From: Begonia masoniana
Lineage: Eukaryota > Streptophyta > Magnoliopsida > Cucurbitales > Begoniaceae
Direction of reading: 5' to 3'
Length of the DNA: 64,000 bases
NCBI GenBank assembly: GCA_022432975.1
Contig: CM039511.1
Span: 48,626,400-48,690,399, forward strand
The position numbers and the translations under genes are program-made. Shown here piece by piece: positions 1-10,592 of this stretch. How positions within the stretch are numbered: the first letter of the stretch is position 1; each line of letters starts with the position of its first letter. The notes beneath the pieces are model-generated. The model had not been told where the DNA came from, searched no databases, and saw nothing but the letters and a program-made list of their open reading frames with translations.

Positions 1-1455
1 CACAAGTCATGTAACACTTAACCTCATTTGCTTCATATGTTCAACTCTTTTGTGACAAATCGATTGAAGTGAAGTTTCTAATGCTTCATCAAGCGCACTA
101 CTAAGTCTTAGTTTCGCGTCCAATAAGGTTGTTGGGTCCTCAATACACGTCGTTCTCATCACTTCAAGTTAAAACCTTGAATGTGAAATGGATAACTTAG
201 GTTCTAACCACAAGTCATGTATCACTCAACCTCATTTGCTTGATACGTTCAACTCTTTTGGAACAAATCGATTGAAGTGAAGTTTCTAATGCTTCATCAA
301 GTGCATTACTGAGTCTTAGTTTCGCGTCCATGAAGGTTGTTGGGTCTTCAATACACGTCGTTCTCATCACTTCAAGTTAAAACCTTGAAGGTTAAATGGA
401 TAACTTAGGTTCTAACCACAAGTCATGTAACACTCAACCTCATTTGCTTGACACGTTCAACTCTTTTGGAACAAATCGATTGGAGTAAAGTTTCTAATGC
501 TTCATCAAGCGCATTACTAAGTCTTAGTTTCGCGTCCAAGAAGGTTTTTGGGTCCTCAATACACGTCGTTCTCATCACTTCAAGTTAAAACCTTGAATGT
601 GAAATGGATAACTTAGGTTCTAACCACAATTCATGTAACACTCAACCTAATTTGCTCGATACGTTCAACTCTTTTGGAACAAATCGATTGAAGTGAAGTT
701 TCTAAAGCTTCATCAAGCGCATTACTAAGTCTTAGTTTCGCGTCCATGAAGGTTGTTGGTTCCTCAATACACGTTCTCATCATTTCAAGTTAAAACCTTG
801 AATGTGAAATGGATAACTTAGGTTGTAACCACAAGTCATGCAACACTCAACCTCATTTGCTTGATACGTTCAACTCTTTTGGAACAAATCGATTGAAGTG
901 AAGTTTCTAATGCTTCATCAAGTGCATTACTATGTCTTAGTTTCGCATCCATGAAGGTTGTTGGGTCCTCAATACACGTCGTTCTCATCACTTCAAGTTA
1001 AAACCTTGAATGTGAAATGGATAACTTAGGTTCTAACCACAAGTCATGCAACACTCAACTTCATTTGCTTGATACGTTCAACTCTTTTGGAACAAATCGA
1101 TTGAAGTGAAGTTTCTAATGCTTCATCAAGCGCATTACTATGTCTTAGTTTCGCATCCATGAAGGTTGTTGGGTCCTCATTACACGTCGTTCTAATCACT
1201 TCAAGTTAAAACCTTGAATGTGAAATGGTTAACTAGTCCTCAATACACGTCGTTCTCATCACTTCAAGCTAAAACCTTGAATGTGAAATGGATAACTTAG
1301 GTTCTAACCACAAGTAATGTATCACTCAACTTCATTTGCTTGATACGATCAACTCTTTTGGAACAATCGATTGAAGTGAAGTTTCTTATGCTTCATCAAG
1401 CGCATTACTAAGTATTAGTTACGCGTCCATGAAGGTTGTTGGGTCCTCAATACAC
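1..1455. repeat. 208-bp satellite array, diverged segment 1
   Basis: About seven head-to-tail monomers of the 208-bp satellite that dominates the window. Each contains in order the landmarks CACAAGTCATGTAACACTC, GAACAAATCGATTGAAG, GCTTCATCAAGCGCATTAC, TTTCGCGTCCATGAAGG and TTCAAGTTAAAACCTTGAA. Monomers here differ at many sites from one another and from those after 30 kb. A 64-bp partial duplication lies near 1171-1300. The last monomer (about 1300-1455) carries the rare variants TACGATCAACTC, GTTTCTTATG, GTTACGCGTCC and ACACCTCG, which recur in a monomer at about 7320-7500 on the other side of the first retroelement. No host gene is seen. Confidence 0.95.
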
Positions 1456-3192
1456 CTCGGTTCCTGTTATTTTGGTACTAAAAAAGGACGGCACTTGGAT
1501 AATGTGCGTCGATTGTCGAGCGGTAAATAAAATTACGGTAAAGTATCGACACCCTATTCCTCGTCTTGATGATATGCTTGATGAACTGTATGGTGCATTT
1601 ATGTTTTGCAAAATTTATTTAAAGAGCGGATATTATCAAATTCGCATGAAACAAGGAGATGAATGGAAAACAGCTTTTTAAACAAACTATGGTCTTTGTG
1701 AATGGTTGGTTATGTCGTTTGCACTATCTAATGCACCGATCACGTTTATGAGATTGATGAATCATGTTTTAAGGCAATTTATTGGAAAATTTGTTGTGGT
1801 CTACTTTGATGATATTTTGGTGTATAGTAAGTCACTTGACGAACATGTTAAGCATTTGAGATCCGTATTTAGTGTGTTAAAATTGAATCTATTGTATGCT
1901 AATCTTAAAAATTGTACATTTTGCATGGAATCGGTAGTTTTCCTTGGTTTTGTAGTTAGCTCAAAGGGGGTATCCGTAGATGAGGAAAAGATAAGAGCAA
2001 TCAAGGAATGGCCCACACCAAAGAACGCAAATGAGGCACGTAGCTTTCACGGCTTGGCTAGCTTTTACAGAAGATTTGTGAGAGACTTTAGTACTATTGC
2101 GACACCTATGAACGAATTAATTAAAAAGAATGTTACATTTAACTAGACAGAAGTACATGAAAAAGCGTTTAATTTGTTAAAAGAAAAACTAACTAATGCT
2201 CCCCTTCTAGTTTTACCAAATTTTGATAAAACATTTGAAATCGAATGTGACGCGTCGGGAAAAGGAATTGGAGGTGTTTTGATGCAGGAAATGAAGCCGA
2301 TTGCTTACTTCAGTGAAAAGCTTAGTGGAGCGGCATTAAAATATCCAACATATGACAAGGAACTCTACGCTTTGGTAAGGACGTTACAAACATGGCAACA
2401 CTATTTGTGGCCCAAGGAATTTATTATTCATTCCGATCAGGAGAGTTTGAAGCACTTAAAGTCACAAGGTAAATTGCACAAGAGGCACGTCAAGTGGATG
2501 TAATTCATCGAGACCTTTCTATATGTCATCCATTACAAAAAAAGGTAAAGACAACGTAGTCGCTGATACGTTGTCAGGAGGTACATTTTAATCACTTCTC
2601 TACAATCTAAATTGTTAGGATTTGAATTTATTAAGGATTTGTATGAATAAGATATAGATTTTTGTCATGTATGGAGAGATTGTGAGAAAATTGCATGTGC
2701 TGATTATTATAGACATGATGGGTATTTATTTCGAAAGGATAAACTTTGTATACCTAAATGCTTATTACGTGAATTGCTTGTTAGAGAAACACATGGTGGA
2801 GGATTAATGGGACACTTTGGAATTAACAAAACTTTGAATATCTTAATAGAACATTTCTTTTGGCAAAAAATGAAGCATGATGTTATAACTATTTGTGAAA
2901 GATGCATTGAATGTAGGAAGGCAAGGTCAAAGATCAAACCATATGGATTGTATAATCCTTTACCCGTGCCTGAGCACCCTTGGACGGATATTTCTATGGA
3001 CTTTGTGTTAGGTTTACCGAGAACACAAGGAGGTAAGGATAGTATTTTTGTGGTTGTGGATCGATTTAGTAAAATGGCACATTTTATAGCATGTTCTAAA
3101 ACTAATGATGCTACACATATAGCGGATTTATTTTTTAAAGAAATTGTGCGTTTACATGGATTACCTTGAACAATTATTAGTGATAGAGATGT
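1456..3192 (+). pseudogene. pol fragment: reverse transcriptase, RNase H, integrase N-half (element 1)
   Basis: Broken polyprotein remnant. RT begins mid-domain with the KKDGTW and [17 protein letters not shown] region. The catalytic YFDDILVYS box is at about 1801-1830. RNase H follows ([14 protein letters not shown] near 2240; [15 protein letters not shown] near 2350), then the integrase zinc-binding region (GHFG...[10 protein letters not shown], about 2810-2930) and catalytic core ([17 protein letters not shown], about 3050-3105). The frame is the same throughout, but stops lie at 1679-1681, 2144-2146 and 2501-2503, with a homopolymer frameshift near 2540 that is later compensated and another stop just before the nested insertion. 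A TGG-to-TAG change at 2144 would fit methylation-driven C-to-T decay on the opposite strand. Not functional. The remainder of integrase is at 5726-6725. Confidence 0.9.
3188..3192. repeat. target-site duplication GATGT, left copy
   Basis: GATGT immediately before TGTAACGACCC; the matching copy is at 5721-5725, immediately after GGGTGTTACA. Together they mark a single clean integration event. Confidence 0.88.
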
Positions 3193-5293
3193 TGTAACGA
3201 CCCTCATACTATTCCTAATTTCCCGTACGAAATTTTTCTTTTTAAGCCTCTAAATCAATTAAAAAAACATCCTCGAAAACCTTTAAAGAAATTCATTTAT
3301 CATACAAAAACCGTTTACATAAAACCACTCAACCTTCTATCATTCCTCAATTTATCAACTTATCACTTCGTCACAATATCATTTCTATCTCCATTTCAAT
3401 TATACATTTTACATAAACTTTCCAAGCATTCATACGTTCTCGTAACTCTGTCCAAAACCGACTCTAAACACGATTAAAATGAAGTACTTTTTCATGAAAA
3501 CGAACTGCATGGTTCCGTTTAAAAGTGTGACATATCCTCCTGTTTACAAAGAAAATACCAAGCAGTTCCATACCATTCAAATAACTGAATTAACAAAAAC
3601 GCTTTATAAACAGTTTGCCTAATCCTCTGCACATCAATCTATCAAAATACCAACCTATCAACTATCATCAAACAATCCCATAAAACCTTACAAAAACAGT
3701 TTATAAAACAGGTTCCAATGAAAACGTTTAAAACATCAAATACGAATCTAACACCTAACCAGATCCAAGCATCCTATAATGTCTATACAATTATCAGTCC
3801 CAAAAACCCTCAAAATACATACGTAAATCCCCACGGGTCAGTTAAGCATCGACTGCCCAGCACACTCCCACGGGCCATCTTTCATCAACCGATCATGCCT
3901 CGGGTGGAGGGATCTCATCCTCACCTGTGTAGAGGTCACCTACACCACAGATATAAGTCGTGAGCTTAAGGCTCAGTAAGTCTACGTGAATGCAATGCAT
4001 GCTATGCGTGCCGTTCGTAAAAACATGCTTCCTTTTCATTTCATTACAGATACAGATACAGATACAGATATGTTACCGTGGCCTCACTCTCGCTAGATAG
4101 GAGCGGCACATTCCACGGTTGGATAGCCCCTCGTATCTAACCGGGGGGAAGATATGATCCCCAAGCAGCCATGTCTGAACCACCGCCAATGCCGTAACCA
4201 GATTACAGACATTTTACTTTTTCATTATACTTTACCCTTTTTATGAAAACATGCATAGAAATTCCTTTTTCGTGCTTTTCAGAAACATGATGCATGAACG
4301 TGCAATGCTATAAACATAATTAAAGCATAAACAAACAATAAATATAAACATACAACACATAACTAAAACTAACTACCCAACTAATTACCCGACTCAACCT
4401 ACATTCTCCAAGTTCCTCGACCAACATAGAATCATATGGTGTAGGCCAATCGGCCAAACAAGTCACGAGAGACTTACCTGTCTTCTGTAGCTCGCTGGGT
4501 TTGGCGCCACACGTCACCTATGGCTCGACCTATGACAAACATTCAAACTTCATTAAATCAAACTTACATTCGCCAATTTACTCTCAAACTACTATTTCAA
4601 GCCTAATCCAACTAAAACTTAACTAAATAGGTCACTAATTTGGGTTCGGTAAAAACCGACCTAAAACTTCGAACGCGCGTAACTTTCGCGTCGGTTATCG
4701 GAATCGAACGATTCCAGCGGCCACGTACTCCTCTAATTACCTATTTTAATCTGCCAAAAGTAATTTTAAAACAAATGACCGGAACTAGATCAATTTGGCA
4801 GAAACCCGAAACTGCCCTTTACCCGGAAAATCCCCCTTTTTGATTTTTCATCAAATTCCATCAATTTCTTCACCAATCTATCCTACTAACATCCAATTAA
4901 CATAAACTAACCTAAAATCGAAGTTACATTAAGCAAAACCCGAGTGCCCTAAATCGGGCTCACTGAATTTCGCTCACATTGAGCTCAACACGGCCAATCA
5001 ACAATAGCCGGCGTTAAGCTCGGCCATTTGACACTGAAAGCCACCAAAAACGACCGGCGATCGGAGCCCTAGCAGCTCAGCGATCCACGGCCACCAATAA
5101 CACGAAAACAGGGCACAGAGGAGGCATACCGTTCGGTTCGTGCGCGAGGATGGTCGGAAACCGCACACCCTGGAGTCGCCGCCGTTTTCTGGCCAGAAAA
5201 CGTCGAGGTTGGACGCCGGCGTTCGTCGATCGTCGCGGTTCTCCTTCGTCGCCTCTCTCTCGGCGTCGGGTTCGACTTCGAACGTAAAAACGA

Positions 5294-5320
5294 CAGAATG
5301 GTTTTTTTTTAACCATTCTG
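5294..5320. other. perfect 10-bp hairpin with T loop in solo LTR
   Basis: CAGAATGGTT, seven T, then AACCATTCTG: a perfect 10-bp inverted repeat. It lies 20 bp before an AAT microsatellite. It could act as an RNA hairpin near a transcript end, but no function can be shown. Confidence 0.6.
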
Positions 5321-5337
5321 TTGTTTTGTTTATAATT

Positions 5338-5340
<3 letters not shown>

Positions 5341-5375
<35 letters not shown>
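5341..5375. repeat. (AAT)n microsatellite
   Basis: About 35 bp of uninterrupted AAT trinucleotide repeat inside the solo LTR. Its purity suggests recent slippage. Confidence 0.95.
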
Positions 5376-5720
5376 GCCTAATTCCTATTAAACGTTAATA
5401 TGCCGTTTTGCTCTTCCGTAAATCCCGTTAAATCCCGTATATCTCCACAAATTCCAATTTAATCGTTAGGACCCCAATAACACTTTCTTTTCGTAAAACG
5501 GACTTGATTTACTATTTTTACGAATTAATATATTAAAAGGCTAAAACGGGAACCTTAGCATTACTCTTCTCGATTTGGGTTTCTAAAATTTCACTTATCC
5601 TTCTACAAATCCCCATAACTTTCTAGGGTCCTAATAAAACTATCCGCTCGCAAAACAGACCTAATTTACTTATTTACGAAAATAGCCTTGGAGCGGAAAT
5701 CCGAAAATTCGGGTGTTACA

Positions 5721-5725
5721 GATGT
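5721..5725. repeat. target-site duplication GATGT, right copy
   Basis: Second copy of the 5-bp duplication flanking the solo LTR. Integrase coding sequence continues directly after it. Confidence 0.88.
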
Positions 5726-6725
5726 GAAGTTTCTAAGTCACTTTTGGAGAACTTTATGGAATAAGCTAGGTACAAAATTGTTGTTTTCCACCGTGGCACA
5801 CCCCCAAACGGATGGACAAACGGAGGTAGTGAATCGAACTTTATCTACTTTGTTGAGAGCAATAATTTCTAAGAATTTAAAACAATGGGAAAATTGCTTG
5901 CCACATGTAGAGTTCGCTTACAATAGAGTTATTCATTCTACTACTTCTTACTCACCATTTGAAATTGTGTATGGCTTTAACCCTCTTACACCACTTGATT
6001 TATTACAATTACCTTCTAATGAATTGGTTGATTTAAATGGAAAAAGATAAGCTGAATTTGTAAGGGAATTACACGCGAAGGTTCGAAAAAACATCATACA
6101 AAAGAACGAGCACTATGCGCGACAAGCCAACAAGAGTAGAAAAGAAATCATCTTTGAACCTGGAGATTGGGTTTGGGTACATCTACGAAAGGAGTGATTT
6201 ACGGAGCGAAGAAAGAATAAGTTACAACTGCGAGGAGACGGCCCCTTCCAAGTGTTGGAACGCATCAACAACAATGCTTACCAGATTGACTTACCGAGCG
6301 AATATGGTAATGTAAGCGCTACTTTTAATGTTATTGACTTATTTTTGTTTAATGCAGATTCGAGGACGAATCTTTTCGAAGAGGGAGGGAATGATGTAGT
6401 CAAAGGAGCAACCAAGGACAATCAAGAAGCAATAAGGAGCCAAGATCCATTGATGATCATAGGAGGACCAATGTCGAGATCAAGAACAAAGAAAATAAAC
6501 AAAAGACTACAAATTTTAATCAAAGACATCCAAGAAAAGGAATCATCACAAGATGTGCAACAGGCCATAATATTATTAAGTGTTGACGAAGAAGCAAGGA
6601 TTGGAAAAGAAGCCCGAAACGAAGCCCAAAACGTAAGAGATGTCTCAAAAATAAAGACTTCCCCCATGGTCACTCAATATGACACTACTCTAGCCCAAGG
6701 GTTTTTAACTTCAAAGTTCTTATAA
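5726..6725 (+). pseudogene. integrase C-half and C-terminal tail running into 3' LTR (element 1)
   Basis: Continuation of the integrase interrupted at 3192. It opens with [20 protein letters not shown] and carries [11 protein letters not shown], which includes the glutamate of the D,D-35-E triad. The C-terminal domain follows (FEPGDWVWVHLRKE; GDGPFQVLERI; SATFNVIDLF). In-frame stops lie at 6048-6050 and 6195-6197. The frame then stays open through the polypurine tract and about 330 bp into the 3' LTR (which starts at 6392), encoding GGPMSRSRTKK before stopping at 6725. Overlap of the pol C-terminus with the 3' LTR is a known trait of CRM chromoviruses, whose tail carries a putative centromere-targeting motif. 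No classical chromodomain is evident. Confidence 0.85.
6378..6391 (+). other. polypurine tract, element 1
   Basis: GAAGAGGGAGGGAA abuts the 3' LTR start. This is the expected plus-strand primer for LTR retrotransposon reverse transcription. Confidence 0.75.
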
Positions 6726-7280
6726 TTACCACACCATTGGGCAAGGCCCATGAATTGAAATAAACTTGGAGCTCATGCTACGTAAACCTAATTTCCGCGG
6801 CCACCATCCACTTGCACCACTTTCCAAATTCTAATTTTCCTTTTTCTTGTTTTTAGAAACTTTTCTATTGTCTAATTAGGATATTTTGATTATTTCTAAT
6901 TATGTTATTACCTTATTAGATTTATCCCTTTGCCTATTTAAGGGAGGCTTGTAATAGATTTTAGGTACTTTTGAATGAATTGATTTTTATTAAGCTTTTG
7001 CTTTGAGGTGAGAACCTTATAACTCTCTTATTGAGTTCTTGGATTAGAACTTGATCTTCTTCAAGTGTATTCTTGAAAAGATCGAACTTGATAGCTTAGG
7101 TTCAACAAACGAGTTTGGTTCGGGTCTAGCTACTTTTCTGATAACTTTAGTTCCATCGCTATCTATCGATTGGGGTCAAATTCGTTCTTCTTGTTCTTTC
7201 GAATCAATAAAGTAATCATTCCCTTTGAATTCCGCATTGCGTGTTGGGTCTAAGATCTCTCATATCTTAGGTTCACATCA
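6392..7280 (+). repeat. 3' LTR of element 1 (889 bp)
   Basis: Starts TGATGTAGTC directly after the purine-rich tract GAAGAGGGAGGGAA and ends GGTTCACATCA, after which satellite resumes. It is related to the element 3 LTR, which starts TGATGTGATCC and ends GGTTCGCATCA, but is clearly a different subfamily. A TATA-like CCTATTTAAGG occurs near 6932 and an AATAAA signal near 7206. The first third is still pol coding sequence. Confidence 0.85.
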
Positions 7281-9938
7281 TCAATACACGTCGTTCTCAT
7301 CACTTCAAGTTAAAACCTTGAATGTGAAATGGATAACTTAGGTTCTAACCACAAGTCATGTAACACTAAACCTCATTTGCTTGATACGATCAACTCTTTT
7401 GGAACAAATCGATTGAAGTAAAGTTTCTTATGCTTCATCAAGTGCATTACTAAGTCTTTGTTACGCGTCCATGAAGGTTGTTGGGTCCTCAATACACCTC
7501 GTTCTCATCAATTCAAGAGAAAACCTTGATTGTGAAATGGATAACTTAAGTTCTAACCACAAGTCATGTAACACTAAACCTCATTTGCTTGATACGATCA
7601 ACTCTTTTAGAACAAATCGATTAAAATGAAGTTTCTAATGCTTCATCAAGCGCATTAATAAGTCTTAATTACGCGTCCATGAAGGTTGTTAGTTCCTCAA
7701 TACACGTCGTTCTCATCACTTCTAGTTAAAACCTTGAATGTGAAATGGATAACTTAGGTTGTAACCACAAGTCATGTAACACTAAACCTCATTTGCTTGA
7801 TACGATCAACTCTTTTGGAACAAATCGATTGAAGTGAAGTTTCTAATGCTTCATCAAGCGCATTACTAAGTCTTAGTTTCGTCTCCATGAAGGTTTTTGG
7901 GTCCTAAATACACGTCGTTCTCATCACTACAATTTAAAACCTTGAAAGTGAAATAGATAACTTAGGTTCTAACCACAAGTCATGTAACACTCAACTTCAT
8001 TTACTTGATATGTTCAACTCTTTTGGAACAAATCTATTGAAGTGAAGTTTCTAATGCTTCATCAAGCGCATTACTAAGTCTTAGTTTCGCGTCCATGAAG
8101 GTTGTTAGGTCCTCAATACACGTCGTTCTCATCACTTCAAGTTAAAACCTTGAATGTGAAATGGATAACTTAGGTTCTAACCACAAGTCATGTAACACTC
8201 AACCTCATTTGCTTGATATGTTCAACTCTTTTGGAACAAATCGATTGAAGTAAATTTCTAATGCTTCATCATGCGCATTACTAAGTCTTAGTTCCCCGTC
8301 CATGAACGTTGTTGGGTCCTCAATACACGTCGTTCTCATCACTTCAAGTTAAAACTTTGAATGTGAAATGGATAACATAGGTTCTAACCACAAGTAATGT
8401 AACACTCATCCTCATTTGCTTGATACGTTCAACTCTTTTGGAACAAATCGATTGAAGTGAAGTTTCTAATGCTTCATCAAGCGCATTACTAAGTCTTAGT
8501 TTCATCTCCATGAAGGTTTTTGGGTCCTCAATACACGTCGTTCTCATCACTTCAAGTTAAAACCTTGAATGTGAAATGGATAACTTAGATTCCAACCACA
8601 AGTCATGTAACACTCAACCTCATTTGCTTGATACGTTCAACTATTTTGGAACAAATCGATTGAAGTGAAGTTTCTAATGGTTCATCAAGCGCATCACTAA
8701 GTCATAGTTTCGCGTCCATGAAGGTTGTTGGGTCCTCAATACACGTCGTTCTCATCACAACAAGTTAAAACCTTGAATGTGAAATGGATAACTTAGGTTC
8801 TAACCACAAGTCATGTAACACTCAACCTCATTTGCTTGATACGTTCAACTCTTTTGGAACAAATCGATTGAAGTGAAGTTTCTAATGCTTCATCAAGCGC
8901 ATTACTAAGTCTTAGTTTCGCGTCCATGAAGGTTGTTGGGTCCTCAATACACGTCGTTCTCATCACTTCAAGTTAAAACCTTGAATGTGAAATGGATAAC
9001 TATGTTCTAACTACAAGTCATGTAACACTAAACCTCATTTGCTTTATACGTTCAACTCTTTTGGAAAAAATCGATTGAAGTGAAGTTTCTAATGCTTCAT
9101 CAAGCGCATTACTAAGTCTTAGTTTCTGGTCCAAGAAGGTTGTTGGTCCTCAATACACGTCGTTCTCATCACTTCAAGTTAAAACCTTGAATGTGAAATG
9201 GATAACCTTAGGTTCTAACCACAAGTAATGTAACACTCATCCTCATTTGCTTGATACGTTCAACTCTTTTGGAACAAATCGATTGAAGTGAAGTTTCTAA
9301 TGCTTCATCAAGCGCATTACTAAGTCTTAGTTTCGCGTCCATGAAGGTTGTTGGGTCCTCAATACACGTCGTTCTCATCACTTCAAGTTAAAACCTTGAA
9401 TGTGAAATGGATAACTTAGGTTCTAACACAAGTCATGTAACACTCAACCTCATTTGCTTGATACGTTCAACTCTTTTGGAACAAATCGATTGAAGTGAAG
9501 TTTCTAATGCTTCATCATGCGCATTACTAAGTCTTAGTTTCGCGTCCATGAACGTTGTTGGGTCCTCAATACACGTCGTTCTCATCACTTCAAGTTAAAA
9601 CCTGAAGTGAAATGGATAACATAGGTTCTAACCACAAGTATGTAACACTCATCCTCATTGCTTGATACGTTCAACTCTTTTGGAACAAATCGATTGAAGT
9701 GAAGTTTCTAATGCTTCATCAAGCGCATTACTAAGTCTTAGTTTCGCGTCCATGAAGGTTGTTGGGTCCTCAATACACGTCGTCCTCATCACTTCAAGTT
9801 AAAACCTTAAAAGTGAAATGGATAACTTAGGATCGAACCAAAGGTCATGTAACACTCAACCTCATTTGCTTGATACGTTCAACTCTTTTGTAACAAATCG
9901 ATTGAAGTGAAGTTTCTAATGCTTCATCAATCGCATTA
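7281..9938. repeat. 208-bp satellite array, diverged segment 2
   Basis: About 13 monomers in the same orientation as elsewhere. The monomers nearest element 1 share private variants (TACGATCAACTC, GTTACGCGTCC) with the monomer on its left flank; later ones approach the consensus. Scattered single-base indels occur, for example near 9600-9660. The final monomer is cut at CGCATTA where the TRIM array begins. Confidence 0.95.
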
Positions 9939-10022
9939 GAAACCAAATGATATAAGGACAGGGTCAAACCTCCCCCCTTAAGTGCGCTTTTGGGTGGAGT
10001 TAGGGTTCTGTGTCTTATCATT

Positions 10023-10034
10023 TGGTATCAGAGC
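10023..10034 (+). other. primer-binding site, initiator Met tRNA (TRIM copy 1)
   Basis: TGGTATCAGAGC, complementary to the 3' end of plant initiator tRNA-Met, lies two bases after the LTR end CTTATCA. Equivalent sites are at 10228-10239 (one mismatch) and 10433-10444. Confidence 0.85.
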
Positions 10035-10099
10035 CACCATCTCTGTTCCCCGGTGTCGCTTGAGGTTCGACAGATTGCCAACCGAGGCGGTCGGGTCTC

Positions 10100-10114
10100 A
10101 AGGGGGTGGGGATG
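10100..10114 (+). other. polypurine tract of TRIM (copy 1)
   Basis: The purine-rich AAGGGGGTGGGGATGA lies a few bases before the LTR start TGTCCC. It repeats at +205 and +410. Confidence 0.65.
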
Positions 10115-10117
10115 ATA

Positions 10118-10430
10118 TGTCCCACATCGGAAATGGAGTGTCTCCTGGCACAGGATATAAGGGCAGGGTCAAACCTCCCCCCTTAAGTGCGCTTTTGGGT
10201 GGAGTTAGGGTTCTGTGCCTTATCATTTGGTATCATAGCCACCATCTCTGTTCCCCGGTGTCGCTTGAGGTTCGACAGATTGCCGACCGAGGCGGTCGGG
10301 TCTCAAGGGGGTGGGGATGATATGTCCCACATCGGAAATGGAGTGTCTCCTGGCACAGGATATAAGGGCAGGGTCAAACCTCCCCCCTTAAGTGCGCTTT
10401 TGGGTGGAGTTAGGGTTCTGTGCCTTATCA
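10118..10430 (+). mobile_element. one structurally complete TRIM unit (LTR-interior-LTR, 313 bp)
   Basis: The first complete LTR-interior-LTR within the tandem: LTR 10118-10225, interior 10226-10322, LTR 10323-10430. Its primer site has one mismatch (TGGTATCATAGC at 10228-10239), whereas the flanking copies have TGGTATCAGAGC. No unique target duplication can be assigned because each LTR is shared with the next unit. Confidence 0.85.
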
Positions 10431-10592
10431 TTTGGTATCAGAGCCACCATCTCTGTTCCCCGGTGTCGCTTGAGGTTCGACAGATTGCCGACCGAGGCGG
10501 TCGGGTCTCAAGGGGGTGGGGATGATATGTCCCACATCGGAAATGGAGTGTCTCCTGGCACAGGATATAAGGGCAGGGTCAAACCTCCCCCC

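Larger units (their letters stand above)
3193..5720. mobile_element. solo LTR (2,528 bp) nested in integrase of element 1
   Basis: Begins TGTAACGACCC and ends GGGTGTTACA, so it has LTR-type TG...CA ends with short inverted termini. It is flanked by the direct repeat GATGT (3188-3192 and 5721-5725), a normal 5-bp gypsy target duplication. There is no PBS, polypurine tract or gag/pol inside, so it is best read as a solo LTR left by LTR-LTR recombination. The insertion plus duplication adds 2,533 bp, which shifts the integrase frame by one; the integrase frame does resume in exactly the predicted phase, confirming the ends. A GC-rich block covers about 4960-5290. Short open frames inside look incidental. 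Which strand is sense could not be decided. A diverged relative lies inverted at 37098-38062. Confidence 0.88.
1456..7280 (+). mobile_element. 5'-truncated CRM-like Ty3/gypsy retrotransposon (element 1)
   Basis: An LTR retrotransposon lacking its 5' LTR, gag, protease and the start of RT. It keeps RT, RNase H, integrase, a polypurine tract and an apparently complete 3' LTR. The order RT-RNaseH-IN defines Ty3/gypsy; the RT and integrase wording and the pol frame running into the 3' LTR suggest the CRM centromeric chromovirus clade (inferred, not computed). The left junction falls where satellite CTCG meets RT sequence, so truncation may have used microhomology. Satellite resumes exactly after the LTR end CATCA. 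The integrase is interrupted by a later 2,528-bp solo LTR, so this is the older of the two. Confidence 0.88.

Noticed and set aside
3718..5391. Host genes in short open frames at 3718-3963, 4640-4843, 5077-5316 and 5140-5391
   Set aside because: They lie inside a solo LTR, match nothing I recognise, and overlap each other on opposite strands.
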